DNA of 37,737 bases from Deltaproteobacteria bacterium (GTDB taxonomy: Bacteria; Desulfobacterota; WTBG01; CAIYCZ01; CAIRTM01), in contig JAJRXD010000044.1 of NCBI GenBank assembly GCA_024276465.1, positions 1 through 37,737 on the forward strand. The letters are read 5' to 3'. The notes beneath the pieces were generated by a model. That model made no database searches. It was not told the DNA's origin and saw only the letters and a program-made list of their open reading frames with translations. The number at the start of each line of letters is the position of its first letter. The stretch's first letter is position 1. Shown piece after piece: positions 16,445 through 25,837 of this stretch. The position numbers were made by a program, and so were the translations under genes.

Positions 16445-18694
16445 ATGAACATAAGCAAAGAAAATGCCCTGAGGTATCACGAAGAAGGACGCCCGGGTAA
16501 AATCGAGGTTGTTCCCACCAAACCCACTAACAGCCAGCTTGACTTGTCTCTGGCATACTCCCCTGGCGTAGCTGCGCCGGTTCTTGAAATTGCCGAAAAC
16601 CAGGATAAGGTTTATCGCTATACTGCCAAAAGCAACCTTGTTGCTGTAATTTCCAATGGCAGCGCAATTTTAGGGCTTGGGAACAGGGGACCCCTGGCAG
16701 CCAAACCTGTCATGGAGGGCAAAGGAGTGCTTTTCAAACGTTTCGCTGATATAGATGTTTTTGACATTGAAGTGGACTCTGCTGACCCACAGGAGATAAT
16801 AAACGTGGTGCGAGCCATAGCTCCCACGTTTGGAGGCATTAATCTTGAAGATATAAAAGCCCCTGAGTGTTTCATCATAGAGCAAAAGCTTAAAGAAATT
16901 CTTGACATCCCGGTCTTTCATGACGATCAGCACGGCACTGCCATCATAGCCACCGCAGGTCTGATTAATGCTCTGGAGATAGTTGGCAAACGTATTGACA
17001 GGGTAACGGTTGCCATAAGCGGGGCAGGAGCAGCAGCAATTGCCTGTGCAGAAATGTTTGTCCTGGCTGGTGCCATGCGAGGTAACATTACAATGGTTGA
17101 TTCCTCAGGTGTAATTCACGCAGGCCGAAAATCAGGGATGAATGAATTCAAAAACAGGTTCGCTGCAGACACAGATGCGCGGACCATGGCTGATGCAATG
17201 AAGGGGGCTGATGTTTTTATAGGGTTGTCAAAAGCAGATGTAATCACCCAGGATATGGTCCGCTCCATGGCTGACCAGCCTGTAATTTTTGCCCTGGCCA
17301 ATCCAGACCCTGAAATCAGATACGAACTGGCACGAAAGGCCAGTCCAGATGCAATCATAGCCACAGGCCGCAGTGACTTCCCCAACCAGGTCAATAATGT
17401 TCTGGGATTCCCTTTTATTTTTAGAGGCGCCCTTGATGTTCAGGCACGGCAGATAAACAATGAAATGAAACTGGCTGCTGTTCATGCTCTGGCAGCCCTG
17501 GCCCATGAAGATATCCCTGACTCGGTCCTTAAAGCATATGACCTGAAAACTCTCAGGTTCGGGCCTGAATATATTCTGCCAAAACCGTTCGACCCGCGTG
17601 TGTTGCTGAGGGTAGCGCCGGCAGTTGCCAGCGCAGCAATTGAAACCAATGTTGCCCGCAGCAGGATCAATCCGGACACCTATCGCGATCAGCTTGAGGC
17701 GCGCCTTGGCAAAGCATGGGAGCTAATGCGCCATATAATAAATACGGCAATCCACAATCCCAAACGTGTTGTTTTTGGTGACGGAGAACATCCCGGCATC
17801 ATCCGGGCTGCAGCAATTCTGGAAGACGAGGGAATCGCCAGGCCCATTCTGCTTGGACGCCCTGATGTAGTCAGACAACAGTGCAAAGACCTCGGCGTTG
17901 ATTTTGAGCCGACTGTTATCGAACCACGGTCCAGCGAATATCACGATGCTTACAGCAGCGTTTTTTTTAATATGCGCAATCGCAAAGGTATGACCCTGTC
18001 AAGTGCTCAGGCCATGATGCAGCGCGACAGTTTTTTTGGGCCCATGATGGTTCAGATGGGACATGCAGATGCCTGCGTGTCAGGCTTGAACCATAACTAC
18101 CCTGAGATAATACGCCCTGCGCTCAACATCATAGGCACTGCCCCTGATGTACATAAGGTTGCCGGCATGCATATTATGATTGTACGTGAGCAGGTCTACT
18201 TTTTTGTAGACACTACAGTGAACATTGATCCCAGCGCACAGGACCTGGTTGAAATTGTAAGCATGGCAGTTAACGAAGTCAGGTATTTTGATATTGAACC
18301 ACGCGTGGCAATGCTCAGCTTCTCGAACTTTGGCAGCACCCGCCACCCCTTATCCCAAAAAATCCAGCGTGCTGTGGAAATCCTGCATGAGCGCTACCCT
18401 GATCTGGCCGTGGATGGAGAAATGAGGGCAGATATTGCCCTTGTGCCCTCAATGCTTGAAGAGTCCTATCCTTTCAGCCGTGTGCGTAACGCTAATATTC
18501 TCGTTTTCCCAAACCTGGATGCTGCAAATATTGCATACAAACTGCTCCAGAGGCTCGGGGGTGCTGAAATAATAGGGCCTGTTCTGATAGGGATGGATAA
18601 ACCCGTTCACATCCTGCCACGCGGTGCTGAAGTTCGCAACATTGTAAACATAGCTGCCCTGGCAGTAATAGAAGCACAAAAGAAAAACACTTAA
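16445..18694 (+). CDS. maeB: Malic enzyme with C-terminal phosphotransacetylase-like domain (MaeB type)
   Basis: Interconverts malate with pyruvate and CO2, usually with NADP+. The 749-residue length fits the fused MaeB family: malic enzyme N-domain (catalytic Y38 in [11 protein letters not shown]93 in [13 protein letters not shown], metal-site [10 protein letters not shown] at 157-166), NAD(P)-binding domain ([15 protein letters not shown] near 190), and a phosphotransacetylase-like domain from about 430 to the end ([16 protein letters not shown]). That domain usually has a regulatory role in this family. The start has a strong site (TGGAGG, six bases upstream). It converges on meaB with 12 bases between stops. 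It links the C4 pathway to pyruvate, supplying NADPH or C4 acids depending on direction. Confidence 0.95.
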   Translation: MNISKENALRYHEEGRPGKIEVVPTKPTNSQLDLSLAYSPGVAAPVLEIAENQDKVYRYTAKSNLVAVISNGSAILGLGNRGPLAAKPVMEGKGVLFKRFADIDVFDIEVDSADPQEIINVVRAIAPTFGGINLEDIKAPECFIIEQKLKEILDIPVFHDDQHGTAIIATAGLINALEIVGKRIDRVTVAISGAGAAAIACAEMFVLAGAMRGNITMVDSSGVIHAGRKSGMNEFKNRFAADTDARTMADAMKGADVFIGLSKADVITQDMVRSMADQPVIFALANPDPEIRYELARKASPDAIIATGRSDFPNQVNNVLGFPFIFRGALDVQARQINNEMKLAAVHALAALAHEDIPDSVLKAYDLKTLRFGPEYILPKPFDPRVLLRVAPAVASAAIETNVARSRINPDTYRDQLEARLGKAWELMRHIINTAIHNPKRVVFGDGEHPGIIRAAAILEDEGIARPILLGRPDVVRQQCKDLGVDFEPTVIEPRSSEYHDAYSSVFFNMRNRKGMTLSSAQAMMQRDSFFGPMMVQMGHADACVSGLNHNYPEIIRPALNIIGTAPDVHKVAGMHIMIVREQVYFFVDTTVNIDPSAQDLVEIVSMAVNEVRYFDIEPRVAMLSFSNFGSTRHPLSQKIQRAVEILHERYPDLAVDGEMRADIALVPSMLEESYPFSRVRNANILVFPNLDAANIAYKLLQRLGGAEIIGPVLIGMDKPVHILPRGAEVRNIVNIAALAVIEAQKKNT

Positions 18695-18706
18695 CCGGAC
18701 AAAAAA

Positions 18707-19735
18707 CTACCGGGGCTGTTTTTTATATGAATTCGAACAATTGTTGCTGCCATAGATGCCTCTGTCAATTGACGAAAGCAATTCGGATGCTGCTGTTGCA
18801 GGAGATTTTGCCCCCCCCTGCACTTCTTTTGCAACCCGTTGCAGCACTGTTTTTACATCAGGGTTTTTGTAGAACCTTTCCTTAAGCCCTTCTTCCACCA
18901 GTGACCACATCCAGTCCAGAGCCTGCTTTCTCCTCCTGGTCTCCATCATGCCGCTTGTCTTCATCTTTTCCCTGTGGGCCAAAACAGTCTTCCAGATCTC
19001 ATCTATCCCTGTCTTATCTAAAGCACTGCAGGTAAGCACCACTGGTTCCCAGACCTGAAATGATGGATTAAAAAGATGCATGGCTGTTTCATAATCTTTT
19101 TTTGCCTTTTCCGCTCCTTTAATGTTGTCACCATCAGCTTTGTTAATGGCAACAGCATCAGCCAGTTCCAGAATACCTTTTTTTATTCCCTGAATTTCGT
19201 CCCCTGCACCGGAGAGCATCAGAACCAGAAAAAAATCGACCATTGATGCAACAGCAGTTTCAGACTGCCCCACACCAACTGTTTCAACTATAATCACATC
19301 AAAACCTGCTGCTTCGCAAACAAGCATGGTCTCCCTGGTTTTGCGGGTTACCCCTCCGAGCGTTCCACACGAAGGGGATGGTCTGATAAAAGCCTTTTCC
19401 TCAACAGACAGCCTTTCCATGCGTGTCTTGTCCGCCATGATGCTGCCACCGCTCTTTTTGCTGCTGGGATCAACAGCAAGTACTGCCACAGAGCTCCCCT
19501 TCCGGACAAGGTCCATGCCAAGGGTTTCAATAAAGGTGCTTTTCCCCGCACCAGGTACCCCGGTTATGCCAAGGCGCACTGCTTTGCCTGTACAGGGAAG
19601 CAGATGATCTACAATGATTCGGGCTGTCTCCTGGTGATCATGGCGGGAGCTCTCTATAATCGTAATGGTCCTGGCAATAATCTGCCTGTTCCTGTCCAGC
19701 ACACCCCTGACATAGTATTGAGGATCCAGCTTCAT
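18707..19735 (-). CDS. meaB: Methylmalonyl-CoA mutase-associated GTPase MeaB
   Basis: A G3E-family GTPase chaperone that gates adenosylcobalamin loading and protects methylmalonyl-CoA mutase. The 342-residue protein has the P-loop GVPGAGKST (59-67), VDPSSKKSGGSIMADKTRM after it, the signature ETVGVGQSE, and the base-recognition motif NKADGDN near 200. The C-terminal dimerisation arm (RRRKQALDWMWSLVEEGLKE) is present. No clear ribosome site precedes the ATG. It lies downstream of the mutase genes on the same strand but is separated from them by about 240 bases holding an inverted repeat, so it may be cotranscribed or independently expressed. Confidence 0.94.
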   Translation of the reverse strand: MKLDPQYYVRGVLDRNRQIIARTITIIESSRHDHQETARIIVDHLLPCTGKAVRLGITGVPGAGKSTFIETLGMDLVRKGSSVAVLAVDPSSKKSGGSIMADKTRMERLSVEEKAFIRPSPSCGTLGGVTRKTRETMLVCEAAGFDVIIVETVGVGQSETAVASMVDFFLVLMLSGAGDEIQGIKKGILELADAVAINKADGDNIKGAEKAKKDYETAMHLFNPSFQVWEPVVLTCSALDKTGIDEIWKTVLAHREKMKTSGMMETRRRKQALDWMWSLVEEGLKERFYKNPDVKTVLQRVAKEVQGGAKSPATAASELLSSIDRGIYGSNNCSNSYKKQPR

Positions 19736-19787
19736 CTGTTTGTTTTTAATAAATATTAACCTCGGACGGGCTGAGCTTAAGGGTTCC

Positions 19788-19926
19788 AGGGGTCAAGGAT
19801 TCAAGGGGCCGAGTGTTTTAAACAAAACTCAAATATCCACTCTGAATCATGACAAGCTTACAAAAAATGTCAAATGATGAAGTTTATTTTTAAGCATTTC
19901 ACTTGACTCCTCGACCCCTTGATTCT
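19788..19926. repeat. Imperfect inverted repeat between mutase and meaB genes
   Basis: The left arm, beginning AGGGGTCAAGGATTCAAGG (19788), and the right arm, containing TCGACCCCTTGATTC (19911-19925), are imperfect complements about 28 bases long around an AT-rich centre. It looks like a REP/MITE-type element. It is not coding and has no cobalamin-riboswitch features. Confidence 0.5.
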
Positions 19927-19973
19927 TTTCCTTCCGGTCCTTTGTCTGCGTGATTCTGCGGTTCCAAATATTT

Positions 19974-20384
19974 TTATTTTTTTCGCTCAAGCACATTCAG
20001 CACCTTGTCTGCCGAATCAGTAACAACTGTCCCGGGCCCGAAAATCCCAGCCACCCCTGCATCATAAAGAAAATCATAATCAGCATGAGGAATTATGCCC
20101 CCTACAACTACAATAATGTCTTTGCAGCCATTTGACCTCAGTTTATTTATAAGCTCAGGAACAAGGACCTTGTGCCCGGCAGCAAGGCTCGATATGCCAA
20201 CAACATGTACATCGTTTTCAACCGCCATTTTAGCTGCTTCTGCCGGGGTCTGAAACATGGGGCTGATATCCACATCAAATCCAAGGTCTGCATATGCTGA
20301 TGCAATTACTTTAAAGCCCCGGTCATGACCGTCCTGCCCCATCTTTGCAACAAGTATCCTTGGCCTTCTGCCCTCCCTCACCAT
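19974..20384 (-). CDS. Methylmalonyl-CoA mutase, B12-binding domain (separated from the catalytic domain by a stop codon)
   Basis: The 136-residue cobalamin-binding domain has the base-off signature DGHDRG (H20 ligates cobalt), then [11 protein letters not shown] and [12 protein letters not shown], which bind the nucleotide tail. Upstream of the assigned ATG the frame stays open back to the TAA of the catalytic part (20421-20423) and encodes [12 protein letters not shown]. That is the linker expected inside a fused mutase, in the same frame. The sequence [19 protein letters not shown] also matches fused MutB/Sbm-type proteins more than stand-alone small subunits. AGGAG lies 16 bases before the ATG, too far to be ideal. 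Either reinitiation gives a working split enzyme, or a point mutation has truncated it. Confidence 0.88.
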   Translation of the reverse strand: MVREGRRPRILVAKMGQDGHDRGFKVIASAYADLGFDVDISPMFQTPAEAAKMAVENDVHVVGISSLAAGHKVLVPELINKLRSNGCKDIIVVVGGIIPHADYDFLYDAGVAGIFGPGTVVTDSADKVLNVLERKK

Positions 20385-20420
20385 GAATTCATCTGTTCTT
20401 CTCCTGACAGAATCAATTTT

Positions 20421-22103
20421 TTAGCTGTCACCAAACTCTGAAGCATAGGCACCGGAAATGCACCTGCTTGCAGCAACATACCTCCCGAAAACCTTCTCCA
20501 GGGCATCTGAAATTTCACCAACCGTTGCCCTCTGCCTGACAGCCGGGATACATGCTTCAAGAAGGTTTCCGCCAGAACCTGCACAGTTTGTAATTGCTTC
20601 AAGTGCTCTCTTCACATCAGCACTATTCCGTTTTCTTTTAATTTCTTTTAACCTGGCAATCTGTTCATCACGCACTTCACCTGAAACTTCCAGAACATCA
20701 ACAGGGGTCTCTTCTTCTGTCTGATACCTGTTTACACCCACAATAATATCTTTGCCCTGATCAATCCTGGCCTGCTTCCTTGCTGCAGACTCCTCTATCT
20801 TCATCTTCGGCATCCCTGATTCTATGGCCTTTGCCATGCCGCCCAGGCCCTCAACCTCTTTCATGATCTTTTTTGCTTCCTGCACAATCGAATTTGTCAG
20901 GGACTCAATATAATAAGAACCTCCAAGAGGATCAACCACATGGCAGATTTGTGTTTCTTCCTGGATAATTATCTGGGTGTTTCTGGCAATCCTTGCAGAA
21001 AAATCCGTAGGCAGGCCAACTGCCTCGTCAAACGAGTTGGTGTGAAGTGACTGGGTTCCTCCAAGCACTGCTGAAAGACATTCAAGGGTAGTACGGACTA
21101 TATTGTTATAAGGGTCCTGCTGTGTAAGACTCCAGCCCGATGTCTGACAGTGGGTTCGCAGCATTCTGGATGTGGGTTTTTTCGGGTTAAACTGACCGAC
21201 AATTTCAGACCACAGGAAACGCGCAGCCCGCAGCATGGCAATATCCATAAAAAAGTTCATGCCAATGCCAAAGAAAAATGAGAGGCGTGGAGCAAATGTG
21301 TCAATATCCATACCTGATGCAAGTGCTGCTTTTATGTACTCAAGCCCGTCAGCCAGGGTAAATGCAGCCTGGAGTACAGAATTGGCCCCTGCTTCCATCA
21401 TGTGATAACCGCTAATGCTTACAGTATTATACCTGGGCATATGTTTAGAGCAGTAACCCATGATATCGGACACTATTCTCATGGACGGCTCAGGGGGATA
21501 AATATAAGTATTCCTTGTCAAATATTCCTTTAAAATATCATTTTGAATTGTTCCGGTCAGCTTTTCCTGCGAAACCCCCTGTTCTTCTGCTGCAACAATG
21601 TAACCTGCAAGAATGGGGAGCACAGCACCGTTCATGGTCATGGATACTGACATCATATCAAGGGGAATCTGATCAAAAAGAATCTTCATGTCTTCAACGC
21701 TGTCAACTGCAACACCTGCTTTGCCCACATCCCCTGAAACCCTTGGATGGTCGGAATCATATCCCCTGTGAGTTGCAAGATCAAAGGCCACAGAAAGCCC
21801 CTTCTGGCCGGCTGCAAGATTTCTTCTGTAGAAGTCATTGGATTCTTTTGCCGTTGAAAAACCCGCATACTGACGGATCGTCCATGGCCTTCCGGCATAC
21901 ATTGTACCTCTGACCCCCCGAACATAGGGGGCAAATCCGGGAAGTGTGTTTACAAATTCAATCTCTTCAAGGTCATCGGCTGTGTACAGGGGTTTTATCT
22001 GTATTCCTTCAGGAGTTATCCGGTTGAGCGAAGCAACATCTCTGCCCTTTAACTCCTTCTCTGCAAGTTCTGTCCATCTGTTTTTATCAGTATGCTCTGC
22101 CAT
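20421..22103 (-). CDS. Methylmalonyl-CoA mutase, catalytic (substrate-binding) domain
   Basis: Isomerises (R)-methylmalonyl-CoA and succinyl-CoA by a radical mechanism with adenosylcobalamin. The protein is about 560 residues. [16 protein letters not shown] near residue 75, [19 protein letters not shown] near 110, and YHMMEAGA (active-site histidine near 234) match the family, as does the C-terminal region [14 protein letters not shown]. The ATG at 22103 has AGGAG seven bases upstream; the ATG two codons earlier is too close. It ends at a TAA and is followed in the same frame by the linker and B12 domain. With epimerase and MeaB it forms the methylmalonyl-CoA branch. No mutA-like second subunit is present, consistent with a homodimeric or split mutase. 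Confidence 0.93.
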   Translation of the reverse strand: MAEHTDKNRWTELAEKELKGRDVASLNRITPEGIQIKPLYTADDLEEIEFVNTLPGFAPYVRGVRGTMYAGRPWTIRQYAGFSTAKESNDFYRRNLAAGQKGLSVAFDLATHRGYDSDHPRVSGDVGKAGVAVDSVEDMKILFDQIPLDMMSVSMTMNGAVLPILAGYIVAAEEQGVSQEKLTGTIQNDILKEYLTRNTYIYPPEPSMRIVSDIMGYCSKHMPRYNTVSISGYHMMEAGANSVLQAAFTLADGLEYIKAALASGMDIDTFAPRLSFFFGIGMNFFMDIAMLRAARFLWSEIVGQFNPKKPTSRMLRTHCQTSGWSLTQQDPYNNIVRTTLECLSAVLGGTQSLHTNSFDEAVGLPTDFSARIARNTQIIIQEETQICHVVDPLGGSYYIESLTNSIVQEAKKIMKEVEGLGGMAKAIESGMPKMKIEESAARKQARIDQGKDIIVGVNRYQTEEETPVDVLEVSGEVRDEQIARLKEIKRKRNSADVKRALEAITNCAGSGGNLLEACIPAVRQRATVGEISDALEKVFGRYVAASRCISGAYASEFGDS

Positions 22104-22272
22104 ATCCATACTCCTTTTCTTCTTTTAGGGTCCGGGTTACGTGTTCAGGGTTACCTGTTCAAACAAATATTTTTTAACCCGCAACACGCAACTCGCAACC
22201 AGTCAACCCAATTGCCTTTGTGTCTGGTTTATTGTTGTCATGATTTTTTTTATACCTTTTCCCAATCCCTTC

Positions 22273-22307
22273 GCGCATGTCGAAGATCCCGCTTGCGGGG
22301 AATGCGC
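22273..22307. repeat. GC-rich palindromic repeat between epimerase and mutase genes
   Basis: GCGCAT (22273-22278) pairs with ATGCGC (22302-22307). A nested TCCCGC/GCGGG hairpin (22287-22299) lies inside. The tail GCGCTCCTAC (22304-22313) recurs at 36954-36963 next to another palindrome, so this is a small dispersed REP-like family. The rest of the roughly 290-base gap holds no gene. Confidence 0.5.
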
Positions 22308-22391
22308 TCCTACCCCTCTTGGCCATTGCCTATTGGCTTTTTTACTGTGTGCCTTTGTGCCTCTGCCACTTTGTGCCTGATTTTTAATTCC

Positions 22392-22796
22392 TTATTGCTC
22401 CTCACACAGTTCAACCAGAACACCCCCTGTTGCTTTAGGATGCAGAAACGCTATCTTTTTGTTGCCTGCACCTTTTCTTGGCTTTTCATCAATCAGCCTT
22501 ATTCCCTTATCCTTCAGCTCTTTCAAAGCCTCTTCAATGTTTTCCACACGAAAAGCAATATGCTGTATTCCCTCGCCCCTCTTTTCCAGGTATCTGGCAA
22601 TGGGCCCGTCAGGAGCTGTGGATTCCAAAAGCTCCACCTCACTTTCTCCAACCGCAAAAAACCCTGTATTTACTTTCTGCTCTTCTATAGTCTCCTGCCC
22701 GTCAAACTCAAGTCCCATTATGTCTGTCCAGAATTTTTTACCTTCATCCATGCTTTTAACAGCAATACCCAAATGATCAATATTCAGTATTTTCAT
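22392..22796 (-). CDS. mce: Methylmalonyl-CoA epimerase
   Basis: Interconverts (R)- and (S)-methylmalonyl-CoA. The 134-residue length and two beta-alpha-beta-beta-beta units of the vicinal-oxygen-chelate fold are typical. Metal ligands are expected at H8 (NIDHLGIAV), a histidine in GIQHIAFRV and the glutamate in GVLVELCEE near the C-terminus. The KIAFLHPKATGGVLVEL end is characteristic. Its ATG overlaps the stop of the upstream duplicated protein by four bases (ATGA, 22793-22796), so the two are probably translationally coupled. The mutase gene lies downstream after a gap of about 290 bases. Confidence 0.93.
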   Translation of the reverse strand: MKILNIDHLGIAVKSMDEGKKFWTDIMGLEFDGQETIEEQKVNTGFFAVGESEVELLESTAPDGPIARYLEKRGEGIQHIAFRVENIEEALKELKDKGIRLIDEKPRKGAGNKKIAFLHPKATGGVLVELCEEQ

Positions 22797-24529
22797 TCAT
22801 CCCTCCTCTCAATTTTTTCAATTAGCTCAAAATTACATAATCTGATTTCCAGCAGGCCTTCCCTGTTTCGTATCAATTTTCCATGCAGGTTTAGTGTAAG
22901 CAGAATATGGTTTCCCTGTAAATACAGATGCTTCATTCCGCACGCTGCCAGCATTTCATCTGCTCTCTGTAAAACAGCAACATATTGTTCTTCTGTAATA
23001 TATCCCCTGCGCAGGGCATTTAACAGACTTATTCCCTTGTAATACTCACCATCCTTTACTGCAAGAAGTTCATCCAGCCCGTTCCAGAAACCCCATAATT
23101 TAATATAATCATGATCCTTCCTTAGAACAAGGTGGCCGTCCGGGGTCAAAATTGACCTGTGGCTTTGAAATCTGCTGTCATCAGCTATGTAGCTGGTTGT
23201 ATCTGTTGTAAGACCTGTCATGTAGATTGCCCGTGGATAGACTGTGGGAATACCTTTTCTGCTCAGTTCCAAAGCCAGTGCAAATTCTTCAAAAGGGCTG
23301 TTATATCCATAATTAATTATTTCCTCGCCCTGTTCACCAGCAGATGGTTCGGGCTTTTCACCTACCCTTGATATCTTCCATACAATGTTTATAGCATCCT
23401 TTGTTTTTGTATAATATCTGTCATCTGTTCGTGAAATTTTCTTTCTTGGGGTTTTTCTCCATCTTTCAGGCTGAAAATAATCAAAAAGGTCAGGATCTTT
23501 TCCAACAACCCACAACATTCCGCTGGTACTTTCCGTTAAACCCCAGACATAATCAACACCCATTATATTCATCGGCAGCAAATGCTTCGGCCATGTTTCC
23601 ATATTGTGCTCCTGAAACCTGTCCCTCTGTTTTGATAAATACTTTTTCCGCCTTAATGTCTTTACTTCCCTTTCATGTTCCCGGGTTCTTTCAAGAAGCT
23701 CAAAATCAACAAGAGCATATGGTATCTCATTTTTCCTGTTTTTCAGTATTGTCCTGTTTGGCTTCAGGCGGACAATAAAGTGGACTGGTTTCTGATCCAG
23801 CACCCTGAATCCTTTTTTTTTAAGAACATTTATAACATTTCTGGTAAAAACTTTCAGTTTTTCATGCGATATTCCTGCTTTTTCAAAAGCATCAACAGCA
23901 TTCAAACCTTTTACCCATTTATATATAAGGATATACTGGCGCAGAATATCTATCTCTACTCCGGGGTGTTTTGCTATCTTGCTCATAATTTTATGCCTTG
24001 AGCGGCCCGTCTGCCAAAGCTGCAGCCTTTCAGGTGGCACATATATGCCCAGGGGCTTCTGAAGCATGATTTTTATATCTTTGGGACCATAACTGTTGGT
24101 GCGAAGTTCTTCAACAAGGGAAAACTCTTCAAAAGGACTGTTGAATTCTGCATTAATTACATCTTCAATTATTTTTGTTTCAAGGGGAACATCCTGGCCG
24201 ACACGACACCATTTTACTACCAGGTCAACACTCTTTCCATCAGTTATCTTCGTGGGAACTTTATAGATAGTGCTTGTGCCAGTCAGTTTTTCCCTGTGCT
24301 CCTTAAACCATTTTTTTGCGTACCAGTTTTCAGGCCTCAGATTATTAAGAAAAGGAAGGCCGTGAGTTGTTACATAAAGGTCTCCTCCGTCACCGGTTTT
24401 TAAATGAATGTACTCAACATTCAAAAATCTGGTAAAAGTTGTATCAGGATAAGTTTTTAAGTACGGTTCCCAGCAGTCAATCCAGTTTGTTTTTTGATTA
24501 ACACCCGGAACAGCATTATTAACAGCCAA
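22793..24529 (-). CDS. Unrecognised protein with two tandem, possibly kinase-like halves
   Basis: Not a family I can name. The 578 residues are an internal duplication. VVKWCRVG (104-111) matches IVWKISRVG (382-390). FNSPFEEFSLVEELR (129-143) matches YNSPFEEFALALELS (409-423). VDFELLER (274-281) matches CNFELIEK (565-572). In each half a lysine in a beta-strand, then an FEEF helix, then a DFE or NFE motif about 150 residues on, recall the VAIK lysine, helix-C glutamate and DFG of protein-kinase folds. The second half has N in place of the D. The start is a TTG at 24529 with AGGTG six bases upstream. It overlaps the epimerase start by four bases, so a link with methylmalonyl-CoA metabolism or its control is suggested. 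The kinase reading is inference. Confidence 0.55.
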   Translation of the reverse strand: MAVNNAVPGVNQKTNWIDCWEPYLKTYPDTTFTRFLNVEYIHLKTGDGGDLYVTTHGLPFLNNLRPENWYAKKWFKEHREKLTGTSTIYKVPTKITDGKSVDLVVKWCRVGQDVPLETKIIEDVINAEFNSPFEEFSLVEELRTNSYGPKDIKIMLQKPLGIYVPPERLQLWQTGRSRHKIMSKIAKHPGVEIDILRQYILIYKWVKGLNAVDAFEKAGISHEKLKVFTRNVINVLKKKGFRVLDQKPVHFIVRLKPNRTILKNRKNEIPYALVDFELLERTREHEREVKTLRRKKYLSKQRDRFQEHNMETWPKHLLPMNIMGVDYVWGLTESTSGMLWVVGKDPDLFDYFQPERWRKTPRKKISRTDDRYYTKTKDAINIVWKISRVGEKPEPSAGEQGEEIINYGYNSPFEEFALALELSRKGIPTVYPRAIYMTGLTTDTTSYIADDSRFQSHRSILTPDGHLVLRKDHDYIKLWGFWNGLDELLAVKDGEYYKGISLLNALRRGYITEEQYVAVLQRADEMLAACGMKHLYLQGNHILLTLNLHGKLIRNREGLLEIRLCNFELIEKIERRDE

Positions 24530-24701
24530 TCAACTCACCTCTTTTAAAATCTGATTTATGATTTATTTATAATTTAGAGAACCCCCGGCTGTCAAGTGTT
24601 TGGAACAGTCCCCGGGCTGTTGAACACCTCACAATTGCCAGCCCTCGGGAGCCATGAAAATTCAGGCTGAAAAAATAACTGAAAATTTTGAAAGTATTTT
24701 C

Positions 24702-24729
24702 TTGACTAAATTTATTATTGCATTATATA
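24702..24729 (+). promoter_or_regulatory. Promoter for the response regulator gene
   Basis: TTGACT (24702-24707) and TATATA (24724-24729) are 16 bases apart; TATAAA two bases later gives an 18-base spacing. The leader to the start at 25004 is about 270 bases and contains two copies of CTGCAATACAGC. No known riboswitch was recognised in it. Confidence 0.4.
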
Positions 24730-25003
24730 AAATTTGATAAAGTCGTAAAAAGTCGGGGGACTGGCGGCAAAATACAAAACTCTGGATGTAACGCACGTAA
24801 ATCTGCAGGAACCAAGCATACTTTCCTGTAAGTTGTCCTGATAGTATCGTGAGCACTGCAATACAGCAGAAGGACATCCAGCAAACTATCCCCATTAATC
24901 AGGGTTATTGCAGACAGGATGCCGCCTGCAATACAGCTTGGCTTTTTGCGAGGGCATCAACTTTTATGTTTTACAAATCAACGATTGCCTTAGGAGTAAA
25001 AAA

Positions 25004-25837
25004 ATGAGACAAATCAATGTGTTAGTTGTCGATGATGACAGTAACGTTCTGAGCACACTTTCTGAAATATTATCAGAGTTAAGAATAAGTCCCTTAACTG
25101 CTGCTGACGGGGCAGAAGCAATAGAAAAAATTAAAACCTGCAAGATAGATCTTATCATAACAGACCTCATGATGCCCAACATGGATGGATTTGAGCTGAT
25201 AAACAAAACACGTCAGATTAATGCAAATATACCAATCGCTGTGATCTCCGGACATGGAGATGTCAAAAATGTTGTTAATGCCTTAAACAGAGGTGCCTTT
25301 AATTTTGTTACAAAACCTTTTACAATTAAGGAAATAGAAAATGTTTTAAAGAAGGGTCTGAGACTCAGGGAATATTCCCTTGGCACCCACAGACTGCTTG
25401 AGGGAATAAAGAACTACTCTGAAATGGAAATACCAAGCTATCCACACCTTATACCCTCTGCAACCCTTTATGTTGTAAGGGAATGCCAGTGGCGGGGGAT
25501 TGAGGACGAAGCTGTGCTGAGCAACATATCAATCTGCATGGATGAACTTTTAAACAACGCTCTTATCCATGGGAACGATCTGGACGAAACAAAAAAAATA
25601 TTTGTCAGACTTTCATTTGAGCATGAAAAATTCACCATGAGTGTCGAGGACGAGGGGAATGGATTTGACTATAATAACCTGCTTATTGAATTTGCCGAGT
25701 TTTCCCAGACTCTTCCCAAGAAAAGAGGGCTTTTTATTGTGAATTACCTGACAGATGAAATTTCGTTTAACGAGAAAGGCAACGTGATAACCATGGTTAA
25801 AAACCTTAAACCAGAAACAGGAAGGGTGTTTCACTAA
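25004..25837 (+). CDS. Response regulator fused to an RsbW-like ATPase domain
   Basis: The 277-residue protein has an N-terminal receiver domain (about 1-122: acidic DDD at 10-12, phospho-acceptor D54 in IITDLMMPNMDG, K104 in TKPF). The C-terminal HATPase_c domain (about 150-270) is of the anti-sigma/RsbW type, with N-box DELLNNALIHGN (180-191), G1 box DEGNGFD (216-222) and KKRGLFIV (239-246). No DNA-binding output and no histidine phosphotransfer domain are present. The start at 25004 has AGGAG seven bases upstream. A partner-switching role (controlling an anti-sigma antagonist by phosphorylation) is inferred; no STAS or sigma gene is adjacent. It is divergent from the duplicated protein. 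Confidence 0.82.
   Translation: MRQINVLVVDDDSNVLSTLSEILSELRISPLTAADGAEAIEKIKTCKIDLIITDLMMPNMDGFELINKTRQINANIPIAVISGHGDVKNVVNALNRGAFNFVTKPFTIKEIENVLKKGLRLREYSLGTHRLLEGIKNYSEMEIPSYPHLIPSATLYVVRECQWRGIEDEAVLSNISICMDELLNNALIHGNDLDETKKIFVRLSFEHEKFTMSVEDEGNGFDYNNLLIEFAEFSQTLPKKRGLFIVNYLTDEISFNEKGNVITMVKNLKPETGRVFH

Noticed and set aside
18695-18740. Rho-independent terminator between maeB and meaB
   Set aside because: AAAAAAC/GTTTTTT can pair, but the stem has almost no G-C pairs and it lies inside the end of meaB.
19736-19973. Cobalamin riboswitch near the mutase genes
   Set aside because: No B12-box-like core; the segment is an imperfect inverted repeat and lies downstream of the mutase, not in its leader.
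22092-23042. Plus-strand reading frame of 316 codons
   Set aside because: It is antisense to epimerase and the duplicated protein, is rich in Leu/Ser/Phe as expected for a shadow frame, and has no recognisable domain.
24730-25003. Cyclic-di-GMP or other riboswitch in the response-regulator leader
   Set aside because: A GGCGGCAAA-like string and repeats are present, but the conserved core elements of known riboswitches could not be aligned.
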